DNA of 64,000 bases from Flavobacteriaceae bacterium (GCA_016649715.1 JAENXC010000007.1:62001-126000), one strand, 5' to 3'. Counted from the stretch's first letter, positions 1 through 9,094 are shown. Made by a program: numbers and translations. Notes: generated from the letters alone by a model not told the origin.

Positions 1-78
1 TTCGCTGAGTTGTAATGAAATGTTTGCCGCAATGACCATTTCATCCTCCACGATCAATATTTTCACGGCTCTTTCCAT
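1..78 (-). CDS. Response regulator, N-terminal fragment (runs off the left edge)
   Basis: The first 26 codons of a receiver domain are visible: beta-1 and the acidic pocket read VKILIVEDEMVI, the usual start of a CheY-like fold (E-D pair for Mg binding). It starts at an ATG whose A is also the last base of the histidine kinase stop codon (TAATG), so the two are translationally coupled as a two-component pair. The phospho-acceptor Asp and the output domain lie outside the window. A LytTR or other DNA-binding output domain is common with HisKA_2 kinases, but this cannot be seen here. Confidence 0.85.
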   Translation of the reverse strand, partial: MERAVKILIVEDEMVIAANISLQLSE

Positions 79-1419
79 TAAGCTATTTTGAAGTTTTTAA
101 AGTTGAAAGCTACAGCGGTTCCATTTTTGTGATCTTCGGAAATGGTGCCGTTCAATTGTTGCGTGAGCAATTGAATCAATTGTGTTCCAAAACCTGTTCC
201 TTTTGGTTTTGCACCTTTTGTTTTGCCGATGCCGTTATCTGAAACTTTTAATAAGAGTTCGTCGTTTTCCTTGCTGAGGCTAATGTTTATTTTACCCTGT
301 GTTCCTTCGGGAAAGGCATATTTCAGAGCATTAGTTAAAAGTTCGTTCACTATAAGTCCGATGGGAACGGCTGTGTCCACGTCCAAGTTTAGGTCGTCCA
401 TCGCGCATACTATCTTCACTTTGTCTTCGGCATTGAAAGTGTCCAGCACCCCTTCGCCTAAATTCATAAAATAATCCTTCATTTCAATACTGCCCAAGTT
501 TTCGCCCTGATACAATTTTTGGTGAATAATACCCATACTCTGCACGCGGTTTTGGCTGGCTAACATGGCTTCTTTGCTGGCGCCGTCTTCCAGTTTTGCG
601 GATTGTAGGGCGATGAGACTTTTCACCATTTCCAAATTGTTTTTTACGCGGTGGTGTATTTCTTTCAGCAACAGTTCGTTCTGTTTGTTTTTGGTATCCA
701 ATTCAATATTTATGGCAGCTAAAGCTTTTCGTTTTTTGCGAATGTTCTTCAGTGTAAAATACATTCCGAAGAGAATAATGGTCAGCAATCCTGCTATGCC
801 AATATATAGCCACTGGGTTTTTCGCTGTCGGGAAATCTCTGTCTCTTGGTCCAAAATTTCCATATCCTTTTGCGCGGTTTCATATTTTACTTGCAGTTCG
901 CTATCCTGGCGCGCAATGATAGTGTTGAGGTATTCGGTGTGGCCTTGTTCGTAGAGTTGGTGATATTCAAGGGCTTTTTTATAATCGCCCAACTCACTGT
1001 AAATATTGGACACATGCATATAGTTTTCCCAAAGGTTTTTGGTGTTTCCGATGCGTTTCATGATTTCTATGGCCTTTAGGTTGTAGGGCAGGGCTTCGGC
1101 ATATTTTCCTTGTAAAATATATACGTGGCCTATGTTTGCCGTTGGGGGCATCATGTAACGTTCCAGCCCTATCTTTTTCGCGCCCTCATAGCAAGTGTTG
1201 TAGTCGGCAATGGCTTCGTCATAGCGTTCCATATATTTGTAAATGTTTCCGCGGCCGTTGTAACAGGCCAAAAGTGGAGCATCCGTGATGCCCAATTTTT
1301 TGTATAAACGGATTGCGTGGTTCATACTTTCGAGACTTTCATCAAGATTTCCCAAAAACAGTTGGTTTTCGGCGAGCCGTCGATAGGAAAGGGCCAAGTC
1401 TTCTTCATAACCGTTTTTT
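78..1419 (-). CDS. Sensor histidine kinase, C-terminal part (TPR, HisKA_2, HATPase), out of frame with its N-terminus
   Basis: This part carries TPR helices, one membrane segment (about WLYIGIAGLLTIILFGMYF), a coiled coil, a HisKA_2 phospho-acceptor helix (KEIHHRVKNNL) and a HATPase_c domain with N-box (NELLTNALKYAF), DNGIG and GTGFG boxes. It should autophosphorylate on the His and pass the phosphate to the regulator at 1..78. The frame stays open upstream to 1586, but those extra codons have no TPR pattern. The true N-terminus is the open frame at 1405..1965, which is cut off from this one at an A8 run (1414..1421, T8 on the plus strand). Seven A would join them into a protein of about 630 residues. 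Confidence 0.75.
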
Positions 1420-1965
1420 TTCTTGGATGGCAATAGCTTTTTTGCAGTATTCGGCACCTTCGGCATAACTGTCGGAATAATATAGCAAATCACTAATTTT
1501 TGTGTAGCATTGTGCAATGCCACGTTGGTCGCCAATTTCTTCATAAAGCGCCAATGCTTTATAAACTGTTTCGGAGCCTTTGTCATATTCCGCAGTGCCG
1601 CTGTAATTGGTTGCCAATAAAAGGTAGGTGTCTGCCAAATATTTGGACATTTGCTGTTCCTTATAAACGGCTATCGCTTTTTGAAGATAAACTATTGAAG
1701 AGTCTAGCACGGTGTGATTTTCATGCCAATTAGCCAAACCGATATAGGCATTTCCAAGGGTTTTAAAATCCTTATTATTTATAGAAAGCTGAATGTTTTT
1801 TTTGAAATTGTTGTATTCTGAAAGAGTGTCTATGTTCTTCGGAATGGTTTTTTCCGAATCTAAATACGAATTTTTAAGCGTGTCTTCTTGTGCTTGGGAA
1901 GGAGTTTGGGGAAGACTGCTCCACGAAACGCAAGCTAATACTGCAGTGAGTAATAGTCGTTTCAT
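1405..1965 (-). CDS. Sensor histidine kinase, N-terminal part (signal peptide and TPR repeats), frameshifted
   Basis: The 186-residue product begins with a signal peptide (MKRLLLTAVLACVSWSS) and continues with TPR-type helix pairs, for example around GDQRGIAQCYTKISDLLYY. This places the sensor region in the periplasm. It stops just after EKK, where an A8 run puts translation out of frame with the kinase half. The two halves fit together at that point, so this is one gene broken by a single-base length change, not two genes. It may be a homopolymer sequencing error, a real lesion, or a slip site. The start is the first ATG and has a good signal peptide. Confidence 0.7.
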   Translation of the reverse strand: MKRLLLTAVLACVSWSSLPQTPSQAQEDTLKNSYLDSEKTIPKNIDTLSEYNNFKKNIQLSINNKDFKTLGNAYIGLANWHENHTVLDSSIVYLQKAIAVYKEQQMSKYLADTYLLLATNYSGTAEYDKGSETVYKALALYEEIGDQRGIAQCYTKISDLLYYSDSYAEGAEYCKKAIAIQEKKRL

Positions 1966-2111
1966 TTTATGATGATTGGTTGTTTGTTGATTCTAAATTT
2001 ACGATTATTTTTTTTGTACGACCAAAACTGGGCGATTATTTAGATTTATCCTCTTTTATGAAAAGGTCCAAATCCGTTTTACTTGGCATTGAAACCAACA
2101 TGGAATTCTTC

Positions 2112-2154
2112 AAAAAAAAATCTCCCCTACCACAATTTAAAATGGTAGAGAAGA
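2112..2154 (-). terminator. Intrinsic terminator after the DoxX gene
   Basis: A 12-bp stem with one mismatch (arms 2121..2132 and 2143..2154, loop 10 nt) is followed on the minus strand by nine T (2112..2120). It lies 34 bp past the stop of the DoxX-like gene. Confidence 0.75.
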
Positions 2155-2187
2155 TTTTCAAACACAAGGAAAAATAGAATTGTGGAA

Positions 2188-2580
2188 TTAAGAAGTTTTA
2201 ATTTCAGGAGCACTCAACTTAGCCAAAACATAGGCGGAGATTGCCATTACTATGTCTCGCACGGCCACGTCTGGGTGATGCCAAGTGAATAGTAGGCTCA
2301 GGGCAATCAGTAAAAGCCAAATGGAAACAATGTACGCCCCAACGCGGGTATTTAAAAGCACTATGATTCCCGCAATAATCTCGATTACGCCAACAATCAT
2401 CATGAATGTTGCTCCGCTAAAGGGAAGTACATCCAAGGTGGAAGGCGCGAGATAAGTGTCCCATTGCACCAAAATGTTGAAAAATTTGTCTAGCCCCGCC
2501 ACGATGGGCACAATCACAAAGACGTATTTCATAAGGGTCTGTAGTTTGCTGATTTCAGTACTGTTTGCTATTGTTGCCAT
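2188..2580 (-). CDS. DoxX-like integral membrane protein
   Basis: The 130-residue protein has four hydrophobic segments (about 17-33, 57-78, 80-101 and 107-124), the size and layout of the DoxX family. Members sit in the inner membrane; some take part in oxidative or thiol stress responses, but the biochemical role of this one is unknown. It is divergent from an ECF sigma factor gene 102 bp away, with a palindrome in the shared spacer, so co-regulation is possible. It has its own terminator. Confidence 0.75.
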   Translation of the reverse strand: MATIANSTEISKLQTLMKYVFVIVPIVAGLDKFFNILVQWDTYLAPSTLDVLPFSGATFMMIVGVIEIIAGIIVLLNTRVGAYIVSIWLLLIALSLLFTWHHPDVAVRDIVMAISAYVLAKLSAPEIKTS

Positions 2581-2630
2581 AGTTTTTTCGATTTTATGTT
2601 ATATTGGTTAGATGATTTTTGAAGGTGACG

Positions 2631-2647
2631 GTTACAAAATTTGTAAC
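2631..2647. promoter_or_regulatory. Palindrome between DoxX and ECF sigma genes
   Basis: GTTACAAAATTTGTAAC is a perfect 8-bp inverted repeat around one central base, in the spacer of two divergent genes. It is followed by TAACTTTA, which resembles a -7 box for the sigma gene. It looks like a dimeric repressor or activator site; the protein that binds is unknown. Confidence 0.5.
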
Positions 2648-2682
2648 TTTAGGAAAATTATGGCATCTAAAAAGAAAAGGAC

Positions 2683-3351
2683 ATGATGAATGCAATCCAA
2701 CCAGACCGATTTACCTTAACCAAATTATCCGATTCCAATGTCGTGCAGCGTGTATTGGAAGGAGAAAAAGAATTGTTCGAGATTTTGTTGAGAAGATATA
2801 ACCAACGTCTTTTTCGGGTAATTAGAAGTTATATCCATTCCGAAGATGACGTACAAGACATTATGCAAGACGCTTATGTGAAGGCCTATACCAAGTTGGG
2901 CCAGTTTAACAACCAGGCCTCTTTTTCCACTTGGCTTATCAGGATTGCCATCAACGAAGCGTTACAACATATACGAAAGAACAAAAGACGATTGATGAAT
3001 TACGGAAAAACGGAAAGTTTAGAAAACGTTTTTCAATTGCCAGATACAAATCAAATGAATCCAGAAAAACAAGCCATAACTACTGAAACCCGCACCTTGT
3101 TGGAAAACGCAGTAGATCATCTGCCCGAAAAATACCGTGTGGTGTTCGTGCTCCAACAGGTGGAAGGTCTAACGAATCCAGAGATTGCCGATTGCCTAAA
3201 ATTGACCGATAGCAATGTGAAGGTGCGGTTGCACCGTGCCAAAGGCCTATTGAAAGAAGAGCTCTTCAAAACCACACACGACACCTCCATCTTTGAGTTT
3301 GGAAACCATAAGTGCGATGCGATGGTGAAAAATGTTTTGGAACGAATTTAA
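2683..3351 (+). CDS. ECF-type RNA polymerase sigma-70 factor
   Basis: The 222-residue protein has sigma region 2 (about residues 33-100, with the helix HSEDDVQDIMQDAYVKAY and the motif FSTWLIRIAINEAL) and region 4 (about 140-200, with the helix-turn-helix NPEIADCLKLTDSNVKVRLHRAK). It should direct RNA polymerase to a small stress or envelope regulon. No anti-sigma gene follows it, so control may act at transcription. The start could be the first or second ATG (2683 or 2686); both are possible. It is divergent from the DoxX gene. Confidence 0.88.
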   Translation: MMNAIQPDRFTLTKLSDSNVVQRVLEGEKELFEILLRRYNQRLFRVIRSYIHSEDDVQDIMQDAYVKAYTKLGQFNNQASFSTWLIRIAINEALQHIRKNKRRLMNYGKTESLENVFQLPDTNQMNPEKQAITTETRTLLENAVDHLPEKYRVVFVLQQVEGLTNPEIADCLKLTDSNVKVRLHRAKGLLKEELFKTTHDTSIFEFGNHKCDAMVKNVLERI

Positions 3352-3589
3352 CATTTAAAACATCCACGCAGAAAATTCGTCGTACCTTCGCCGCTTATTA
3401 AAACCGTCTTCTTAGTTTTAATGGTTTTTAAAAAGACCGAATTCTAAAAGCGCCGCGATATACTATCTCCAAGCGCAGCGGTCTAAACAAAAATAAATAC
3501 AGGGTCCAAATTGGAAAAGTTATGTTTCTTCGATGTTGATCGAAGCCAACAATCTTGCAACCTGGAACCTGAAACCTGAAACACATTAT

Positions 3590-4861
3590 ATGACATTTAA
3601 ATCACTTGGGCTGTCCGATGCCCTGTTGAAAGCAATCACCAAAAAAGGATATGATACGCCTTCGGCAATTCAACAAAAAGCAATCCCTTTAATTTTAGAA
3701 CGAAAAGATGTACTGGCCTCGGCCCAGACCGGAAGCGGAAAAACCGCTGGTTTTGCACTTCCTATGCTTGAAATACTCAGCAACCAACCTACATTGCGCC
3801 AACGTCCCGTTCGCGCTTTGATACTTACCCCAACCCGTGAGCTCGCTGCACAAGTGCAGGACGAGTTTAGGGAATACAGCGAATATACAGACCTCCGTTC
3901 CACCGTTATTTTTGGTGGTGTTGGGGCAAACCCACAAATTAAAGCGTTGCGAAATGGCGTTGATATTTTGGTGGCAACTCCCGGAAGGTTATTGGATTTG
4001 GAAAACCAAAATGCGCTTTCACTTTCAAAAGTGGAGATTCTAGTTTTAGACGAAGCAGACCGAATGCTCGATATGGGCTTTCTCCGCGACATCAAAAAGA
4101 TACTTGCATTGCTGCCTTCCAAAAGGCAGAATCTTTTGTTCTCCGCAACTTTTTCAAAAGAAATAAAAAAACTGGCCAATGAGTTTCTGCACCATCCCGT
4201 TTTGGTGGAAGCTACTCCAGAAAATACTACGGTTGAAAAAATTGAACAAACCGTTTATAGGGTAGATAAAGCCCAAAAAACAGATTTAATTATCAAACTT
4301 ATTGCTGAAGGCGGATGGCAACAGGTTTTGGTTTTTACGAGGACTAAGCACGGCGCCAACCGTTTGAGCGAAAAACTTGAAAAGGCAAGAATCACTTCCG
4401 CAGCCATTCACGGCAACAAAAGTCAAGGCGCGCGAACAAGAGCACTTTCTGGATTTAAGGAAGGAAAAGTACGCGTATTGGTTGCGACAGATATTGCAGC
4501 CCGTGGGCTCGATATTCCGCTTTTACCACACGTTATCAATTTTGAATTGCCAAACATTTCCGAAGATTACATTCACCGCATAGGAAGAACTGGTAGAGCT
4601 GGCGCCAGTGGCGAAGCACTTTCATTGGTAAGCCTTGATGAGGTTGGTTATTTAAAGGATATTGAGAAACTGATTGGGGAACGTCTTCAACCTAAAACCC
4701 TTCCAGATTTTCAACTCACTGAAACCATGGCCGATGTAAAAGCCGCGGAAGAAGAGAAGAAACGCGAAAAGGCCCAGCGCCACAGCCGTGGACGAAATGC
4801 GGGAACCAAGGTGAATAACCACGCTAAAAGTGGAAATAATAGAAGTAGGGGAAGAAGATAA
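3590..4861 (+). CDS. rhlE: DEAD-box ATP-dependent RNA helicase, RhlE type
   Basis: The 423-residue protein has the full DEAD-box set in order: Q-motif region ([12 protein letters not shown]), Walker [26 protein letters not shown] ([13 protein letters not shown]), [15 protein letters not shown] and [11 protein letters not shown] basic, low-complexity tail rich in Arg, Asn and Gly follows, as is typical of RhlE proteins that remodel ribosomal or messenger RNA. The start was set at 3590 because the family begins with MTFKSLGLS; an upstream in-frame ATG at 3533 would add 19 unrelated residues. A diverged copy of the tail sequence lies about 1 kb downstream. Confidence 0.92.
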   Translation: MTFKSLGLSDALLKAITKKGYDTPSAIQQKAIPLILERKDVLASAQTGSGKTAGFALPMLEILSNQPTLRQRPVRALILTPTRELAAQVQDEFREYSEYTDLRSTVIFGGVGANPQIKALRNGVDILVATPGRLLDLENQNALSLSKVEILVLDEADRMLDMGFLRDIKKILALLPSKRQNLLFSATFSKEIKKLANEFLHHPVLVEATPENTTVEKIEQTVYRVDKAQKTDLIIKLIAEGGWQQVLVFTRTKHGANRLSEKLEKARITSAAIHGNKSQGARTRALSGFKEGKVRVLVATDIAARGLDIPLLPHVINFELPNISEDYIHRIGRTGRAGASGEALSLVSLDEVGYLKDIEKLIGERLQPKTLPDFQLTETMADVKAAEEEKKREKAQRHSRGRNAGTKVNNHAKSGNNRSRGRR

Positions 4862-4950
4862 TTGTGTTCTTGCCTATTTTTAAATTAGAAGGTAAGAGAG
4901 TAAACCCTATACAGGCAGAGACTTAATGATTATCATATGTTAAAAAGGGA

Positions 4951-4982
4951 AGCATTCAGAAATATTAATACTTCTGAATGCT
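4951..4982. terminator. Bidirectional terminator between rhlE and the zinc-ribbon gene
   Basis: A perfect 11-bp stem (4951..4961 with 4972..4982, loop 10 nt) lies between two convergent genes. The minus-strand side is followed by CCCTTTTT; the plus side has a weaker T-rich tail. Confidence 0.6.
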
Positions 4983-4992
4983 ATTCTTGTTT

Positions 4993-5160
4993 TTAACCTT
5001 GCCAAGTATGGCTACATTTTTGACATGTTGTAGGGTTTCTGTCAGCTAAAAGTGCTAAAAGTCCTAAAGGGAAAAAACAAATTGCAACAACAATTTGCCA
5101 AGTTTTGTATCCTCCTTTTTTGGTTAATTCGCCACATTTGGGGCACGATAAATTTGCCAT
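4993..5160 (-). CDS. Small zinc-ribbon membrane-associated protein (LITAF-like layout)
   Basis: A 55-residue open frame starts with MANLSCPKCGEL and ends with CQKCSHTWQG. Two CxxC pairs flank a hydrophobic stretch (IVVAICFFPLGLLALL). This resembles LITAF/BRI3-type domains, in which a Zn-binding ribbon carries a membrane-inserting hairpin; that is an analogy from layout only. It lies 14 bp downstream of a DUF2752 gene on the same strand, and the two may be one unit. Confidence 0.6.
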   Translation of the reverse strand: MANLSCPKCGELTKKGGYKTWQIVVAICFFPLGLLALLADRNPTTCQKCSHTWQG

Positions 5161-5174
5161 AATTTTAATTGTTT

Positions 5175-5618
5175 TTATTGATGGTTAGTAAATATTTTTA
5201 TAATCCAGGTTAATAGAATTACAATCAGGATTGCTCGACTAAAATATTTTGAAATAATGTTTATCCTGCTACAATTAGTAATTTTTAATATTGAGATTAT
5301 TCTTAACGGAATTTGAAAAATAAAAAATGTGGCAACTAATATACTTGTTTTATTTAAAAAATAGGCATTATTCAGATTTCCATTGGATAATTCGCAAAAA
5401 GCTCTCGTTGTTCCACACACAGGACATTCAATTCCTGTTAATTTGTCAATTAGACAAAAATGGGGCACATAGTTCAGAATTGATATTATTGAATTTCCAA
5501 AAAAAGCAAAAGTTAAAATCAGTATTAAATTGCTCATCAAGATATTATAGTCATTTTGTCTATAATAATCAGAGGTTATGTTTTTAATCAAAAATTGTGG
5601 AATTATGGCAATCTCCAT
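5175..5618 (-). CDS. DUF2752 membrane protein
   Basis: The 147-residue protein contains the family signature CPVCGTTRAF (Gly-x-x-Cys-Pro-x-Cys-Gly-x-Thr-Arg-Ala) after a first membrane helix, then two more hydrophobic segments. DUF2752 proteins are small inner-membrane proteins of unknown function. Codon use is noticeably AT-rich compared with rhlE, and together with the next gene it lies between rhlE and a relic of the rhlE tail, which suggests insertion. An internal ATG (NYNILMSN region) gives a shorter alternative start. Confidence 0.7.
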   Translation of the reverse strand: MEIAIIPQFLIKNITSDYYRQNDYNILMSNLILILTFAFFGNSIISILNYVPHFCLIDKLTGIECPVCGTTRAFCELSNGNLNNAYFLNKTSILVATFFIFQIPLRIISILKITNCSRINIISKYFSRAILIVILLTWIIKIFTNHQ

Positions 5619-5844
5619 TTTTTGCTTTTAGCGTTCAGTCGTGTCATTTACTTAAACACGTCTATATTTGTTCAATCCTTCATTTTAATTTTCACACACA
5701 CAGATCAACCTTTACAATCCCAAATATATTTATAATTTTTTTAACATCTTTAAGGGATACCGTATTGGCGGTATATTTAAAAAAAATACGTTGTAAAATT
5801 TAGGGAATTCAATGGATACAACATTATACTTAAAAATGTAGCTA

Positions 5845-5952
5845 ATGAAGAAAAAAACGCCAAAAAGCGTGACGCCACAGCGTGAGCGAAATGTGGGAAC
5901 TAAGGTGAATAACCACGCTAAAGGTGGGAATAATAATAGGGGTAGGAGGTAG
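5845..5952 (+). pseudogene. Relic copy of the rhlE C-terminal tail
   Basis: The 35 codons end in [21 protein letters not shown] and stop, against [22 protein letters not shown] and stop in rhlE (4795..4861). Base identity is high but not complete, so the duplication is not recent, or it is the tail of a lost paralogue. No helicase core precedes it. The rest of the 5619..6043 gap holds AT-rich sequence with no gene that I can support. Confidence 0.65.
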
Positions 5953-6043
5953 ATGTTTTTGGTTTATGCTAACTTAATTTTGGTTGGAACATAGACGTTG
6001 TTTTTCATTCAGTAGATTTGGCAAAAGTTATATTTCTATAGTT

Positions 6044-7081
6044 TTAAGCATAATATTTTTTCTTTAACCAAAAAGAAACCCGAACTAATATAATCAAAGC
6101 CGGAACTTCCACCAAAGGACCAATCACTCCAGTAAAAGCTTGCCCAGAATTCAGTCCAAAAACAGCGATGGCTACGGCAATGGCCAATTCAAAATTATTG
6201 CCAGCCGCGGTAAAGGCTATCGAAGCGGTTTTGTCATAGGTTGTACCCATTGCTTTTGAAAAGAAGAACCCAATGAAGAACATTAAACTGAAATAAATAA
6301 GCAACGGCACCGCAATGAGCAGCACATCCATTGGTATTTCCACAATCAATTCTCCTTTTAAGGAAAACATCACTACAATAGTAAATAACAAAGCAATAAG
6401 CGTAATGGGCGAGATGGTGGGAATAAACTTGGTTGTGTACCATTCTTCACCTTTCCAAGGCACCAAAATCAACCTGCTCAAAATGCCAAGAACGAATGGA
6501 ATGCCTAAATAAAAAGCCACACTTTCGGCTATGGTGGCTATGGAAATGTCAACAATAGCACCTTCAAACCCAAAATAGGGAGGCAGTACGGTAATAAAAA
6601 GCCAAGCGTAAAAACTATATGCAAACACTTGAAAGATACTGTTGAGCGCTACCAATCCCGCACCGTATTCACTACTTCCTTCTGCAAGATCGTTCCATAC
6701 CAAAACCATGGCAATACATCGCGCAAGACCAATTAAAATAAGGCCTACCATATATTCGGGATAATCGCGTAAAAATGTAATTGCTAAAACAAACATCAAA
6801 ACGGGACCAATTATCCAATTTAAAACCAAAGAAATGGAAAGCACCTTCACATCCTGAAATACCTTTGGTAAAAGGGCATAATTTACCTTGGCCAGTGGCG
6901 GGTACATCATTAAAATCAATCCTATGGCTATAGGTATATTTGTAGTGCCGCTATTGAAGGAATTCAACAACTCCGGAAAGCTAGGGGTAAAATAGCCGAT
7001 ACCCACGCCAATGGCCATCGCAATAAAAATCCAAAGGGTGAGGTAACTGTCAAGAAAACTTAATTTTTTGGGAGCAGCCAT
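6044..7081 (-). CDS. acr3: Arsenite efflux permease, ACR3 family
   Basis: The 345-residue protein has about ten membrane segments and the ACR3 signature [18 protein letters not shown], with the conserved Cys needed for arsenite transport. It should pump As(III) out of the cell using the proton gradient. The start at 7081 was chosen because it lies two bases past the arsC-type stop; an in-frame ATG at 7108 would overlap that gene. It is the last gene of the arsenic operon. Confidence 0.92.
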   Translation of the reverse strand: MAAPKKLSFLDSYLTLWIFIAMAIGVGIGYFTPSFPELLNSFNSGTTNIPIAIGLILMMYPPLAKVNYALLPKVFQDVKVLSISLVLNWIIGPVLMFVLAITFLRDYPEYMVGLILIGLARCIAMVLVWNDLAEGSSEYGAGLVALNSIFQVFAYSFYAWLFITVLPPYFGFEGAIVDISIATIAESVAFYLGIPFVLGILSRLILVPWKGEEWYTTKFIPTISPITLIALLFTIVVMFSLKGELIVEIPMDVLLIAVPLLIYFSLMFFIGFFFSKAMGTTYDKTASIAFTAAGNNFELAIAVAIAVFGLNSGQAFTGVIGPLVEVPALIILVRVSFWLKKKYYA

Positions 7082-7082
7082 T

Positions 7083-7721
7083 TTATAAACTGATTTTTGA
7101 GAACACATATTTCATTTCCGTGGCAATCTGCCCGTTGCGTTCCTTGTAAATTTGTTGTTGTTGAGGAGTGCCATCTGAAACTTTTGGATCTTCATACACA
7201 ATGGAAATTCGTTTTTCCGAACCTGCCACAAAAGGGCAGCCCGCATCGGCCTGTGAACAGGTCATCACTGCTGCAAACCCGCTTTTTGGGTTGGCGTCGT
7301 CATCATACTTCTTTGAAAATCCAAGGATAGGTGGCACAGTTTCAGAATAACTGATTTTGTAAACAGGATTATATCCTTCGGTTTCTTTGCGAATTTTAAA
7401 GCCAACGTTTTCCAATGTAATTACCACCATCGGAAAAAGAGCCGTTGCCTCCGTTCCGCCGGAATAACACTTTATGTTGTTAATGTTGAAATAAGCTGCC
7501 ATTGTCTGCGCCCAAACTTGCGCCAGATGGCTTCTTCGGGAATTGTGGGTGCAGATGAAATTGAGCAGAATGAACTGCTTTTCCGCTGTTTTATTTTTTA
7601 AATAAGCTATCAAAGGTTTAAGCACCGCTTTCCGAGTTTCGGATAGTGGTGCCGTGTCCAGCTTTTCTATATAATTATTTAGCTCGTTGAACAAAACGGG
7701 TCTGTTTTTTACTAACAGCAA
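7083..7721 (-). CDS. arsC: Arsenate reductase / low-molecular-weight protein-tyrosine-phosphatase-like protein
   Basis: The 212-residue protein has the P-loop region [18 protein letters not shown], which corresponds to the CxxNxxRS active site of LMW-PTP-like arsenate reductases (here C-T-H-N-S-R-R-S). Further Cys residues ([12 protein letters not shown]) may serve the thiol relay. It would reduce As(V) to As(III) for export or methylation. The first codons overlap the end of arsM by 10 bp, so translation is coupled. It is longer than classical ArsC (about 135 residues) because of an N-terminal helical extension typical of Bacteroidota homologues. Confidence 0.87.
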   Translation of the reverse strand: MLLVKNRPVLFNELNNYIEKLDTAPLSETRKAVLKPLIAYLKNKTAEKQFILLNFICTHNSRRSHLAQVWAQTMAAYFNINNIKCYSGGTEATALFPMVVITLENVGFKIRKETEGYNPVYKISYSETVPPILGFSKKYDDDANPKSGFAAVMTCSQADAGCPFVAGSEKRISIVYEDPKVSDGTPQQQQIYKERNGQIATEMKYVFSKISL

Positions 7722-8611
7722 CCTGAACTTGGTTCACAGCAAGAGGAGTCTTCCTGTAAATCAGCCATTTTCACCTTTGGTTTTGCCTGTTTGGTTCCAG
7801 GCTTTTCTGCATAAACCGTGATACTGAAAATTCCAGTATCTGAATTGTTGAAAGTTTTCACTTCTTCTGAAGAAAGATATTTTTCAAGAATATCATCTGG
7901 TATTACAATTGGTTTTTCTTTTTGAATTTGAATGTTGCTGAAACCGGCATCTTTTATGAATTGAAGGTATTCCGTTTTTTGGACTGCACCAGCAACGCAT
8001 CCCGCGTACATTTCGGCGTCTTCTTTCAAGGCATCGGGAAGGTTTCCGACCAAAACGATATCGGAAATACTGAAATGTCCTCCCGGTTTTAAAACCCTAA
8101 AAATTTCAGCAATTACTTTCTGTTTATTTGGCACGAGGTTTAAAACACAGTTGCTCACTATTACATCGGCAACGTCATTGCTCACGGGCATTGCGTCAAT
8201 ATCTCCTTCTCTGAATTCTACATTGTTATAACCCAGTTTCTCTGCATTAATACGCGCTTTTTGGATCATAATCGGTGTAAAATCTACTCCTATTACTTTT
8301 CCTTCACTTCCTGTTTCGTGTCTGGCTACGAAACAATCATTGCCAGCACCGGAGCCCAGATCAATTACTGTATTTCCTTTTTCTATTTTGGCGAATTGTG
8401 TGGGTAGGCCACAGCCCAATCCTAAATCGGCGTCTTCAACATAACCGCCAGTTTCGGAATAGTCGTCCATCATTATGTTATAGACTTTGTTAGAAGGGGT
8501 GGTGGCGCCGCAGCAAGACGAAGCGTTTTCCACTTTCCCCTGTTCGGCTATTTTAGCGTAACGTTCTTTTACGATGTCTTTTAATTCTTGTTCGTTTTTC
8601 ATATTTTTCAT
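7712..8611 (-). CDS. arsM: Arsenite S-adenosylmethionine methyltransferase
   Basis: The 299-residue class I methyltransferase has the SAM motif VIDLGSGAGNDCF and the ArsM-type cysteines: an early CC (SSCCGATTPS), one in SNCVLNL, one near MYAGCVAGA, and a Cys-rich end ([11 protein letters not shown]). ArsM methylates As(III) stepwise, using three conserved thiols. It is the second gene of the operon after arsR, separated by a spacer with a large inverted repeat. Confidence 0.9.
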   Translation of the reverse strand: MKNMKNEQELKDIVKERYAKIAEQGKVENASSCCGATTPSNKVYNIMMDDYSETGGYVEDADLGLGCGLPTQFAKIEKGNTVIDLGSGAGNDCFVARHETGSEGKVIGVDFTPIMIQKARINAEKLGYNNVEFREGDIDAMPVSNDVADVIVSNCVLNLVPNKQKVIAEIFRVLKPGGHFSISDIVLVGNLPDALKEDAEMYAGCVAGAVQKTEYLQFIKDAGFSNIQIQKEKPIVIPDDILEKYLSSEEVKTFNNSDTGIFSITVYAEKPGTKQAKPKVKMADLQEDSSCCEPSSGCC

Positions 8612-8671
8612 TTTTTATAGTTGAGATAATCGATTGTAAATATTGTTCTTGTTGACGTAGAATCGTGACTC

Positions 8672-8732
8672 ATTTTGATTTCAACCTATTTCCCTTTAGG
8701 GCTGGGGTAAAAAAATAGGTTGAAATCAAAAT
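8672..8732. repeat. Perfect 20-bp inverted repeat with CCCTTTAGGG core
   Basis: Arms 8672..8691 and 8713..8732 are exact reverse complements with a 21-nt centre containing CCCTTTAGGG and CTGGGG. It lies between arsR and arsM, 60 bp past the arsM start. It could fold as an attenuator in the arsR-arsM transcript, or be a mobile palindromic element; the core recurs in the prophage near 41015 and 47032. Confidence 0.6.
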
Positions 8733-8747
8733 ATTTATATAATTTTC

Positions 8748-9077
8748 TTAGCAACATTTTTCTTCTGAAATGTCTTGGTCCAAAAACTGTAGCATCACTG
8801 CTTTCATTTTGGTCCAATTCTCTTTATGAATGCAATAGCAAACGCTCGTACCTTCAATGTTTCCCTTAATCAAACCGAGGTTTTTCAACTCCTTTAAATG
8901 TTGTGAAATTGTGGGTTGGGCCAGTCCAATTTCTTCCACCAAATCGCCGCAGATGCAAGCGTTTATTTTGAACAAATGCTGAAGAATGGCCACTCTCGCA
9001 GGATGCCCAAAAGCTTTGGCAAAGGTTGCAATCTGGTTTTGTTGGTCGGTAAATATTTCTGTTTTGGTAATTCCCAT
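8748..9077 (-). CDS. arsR: ArsR-family transcriptional repressor
   Basis: The 109-residue winged helix protein has the recognition helix QPTISQHLKELKNLGLI and the metal-binding motif CICGDL at the start of helix alpha-3, the classical CxC site of As(III)/Sb(III) sensors. Further Cys residues occur near the end (EEKCC). It should repress the operon until arsenite binds. An imperfect palindrome just upstream is a likely operator. Confidence 0.9.
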   Translation of the reverse strand: MGITKTEIFTDQQNQIATFAKAFGHPARVAILQHLFKINACICGDLVEEIGLAQPTISQHLKELKNLGLIKGNIEGTSVCYCIHKENWTKMKAVMLQFLDQDISEEKCC

Positions 9078-9094
9078 AATAGTTATATGTATTT

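Noticed and set aside
565-954. Plus-strand open frame opposite the histidine kinase
   Set aside because: It mirrors the coding strand of a well-supported kinase and has no motif of its own.
1420-1586. Start of the kinase at 1586 as a separate gene
   Set aside because: The first 50 or so codons there have no TPR pattern and overlap the N-terminal half of the same gene in another frame.
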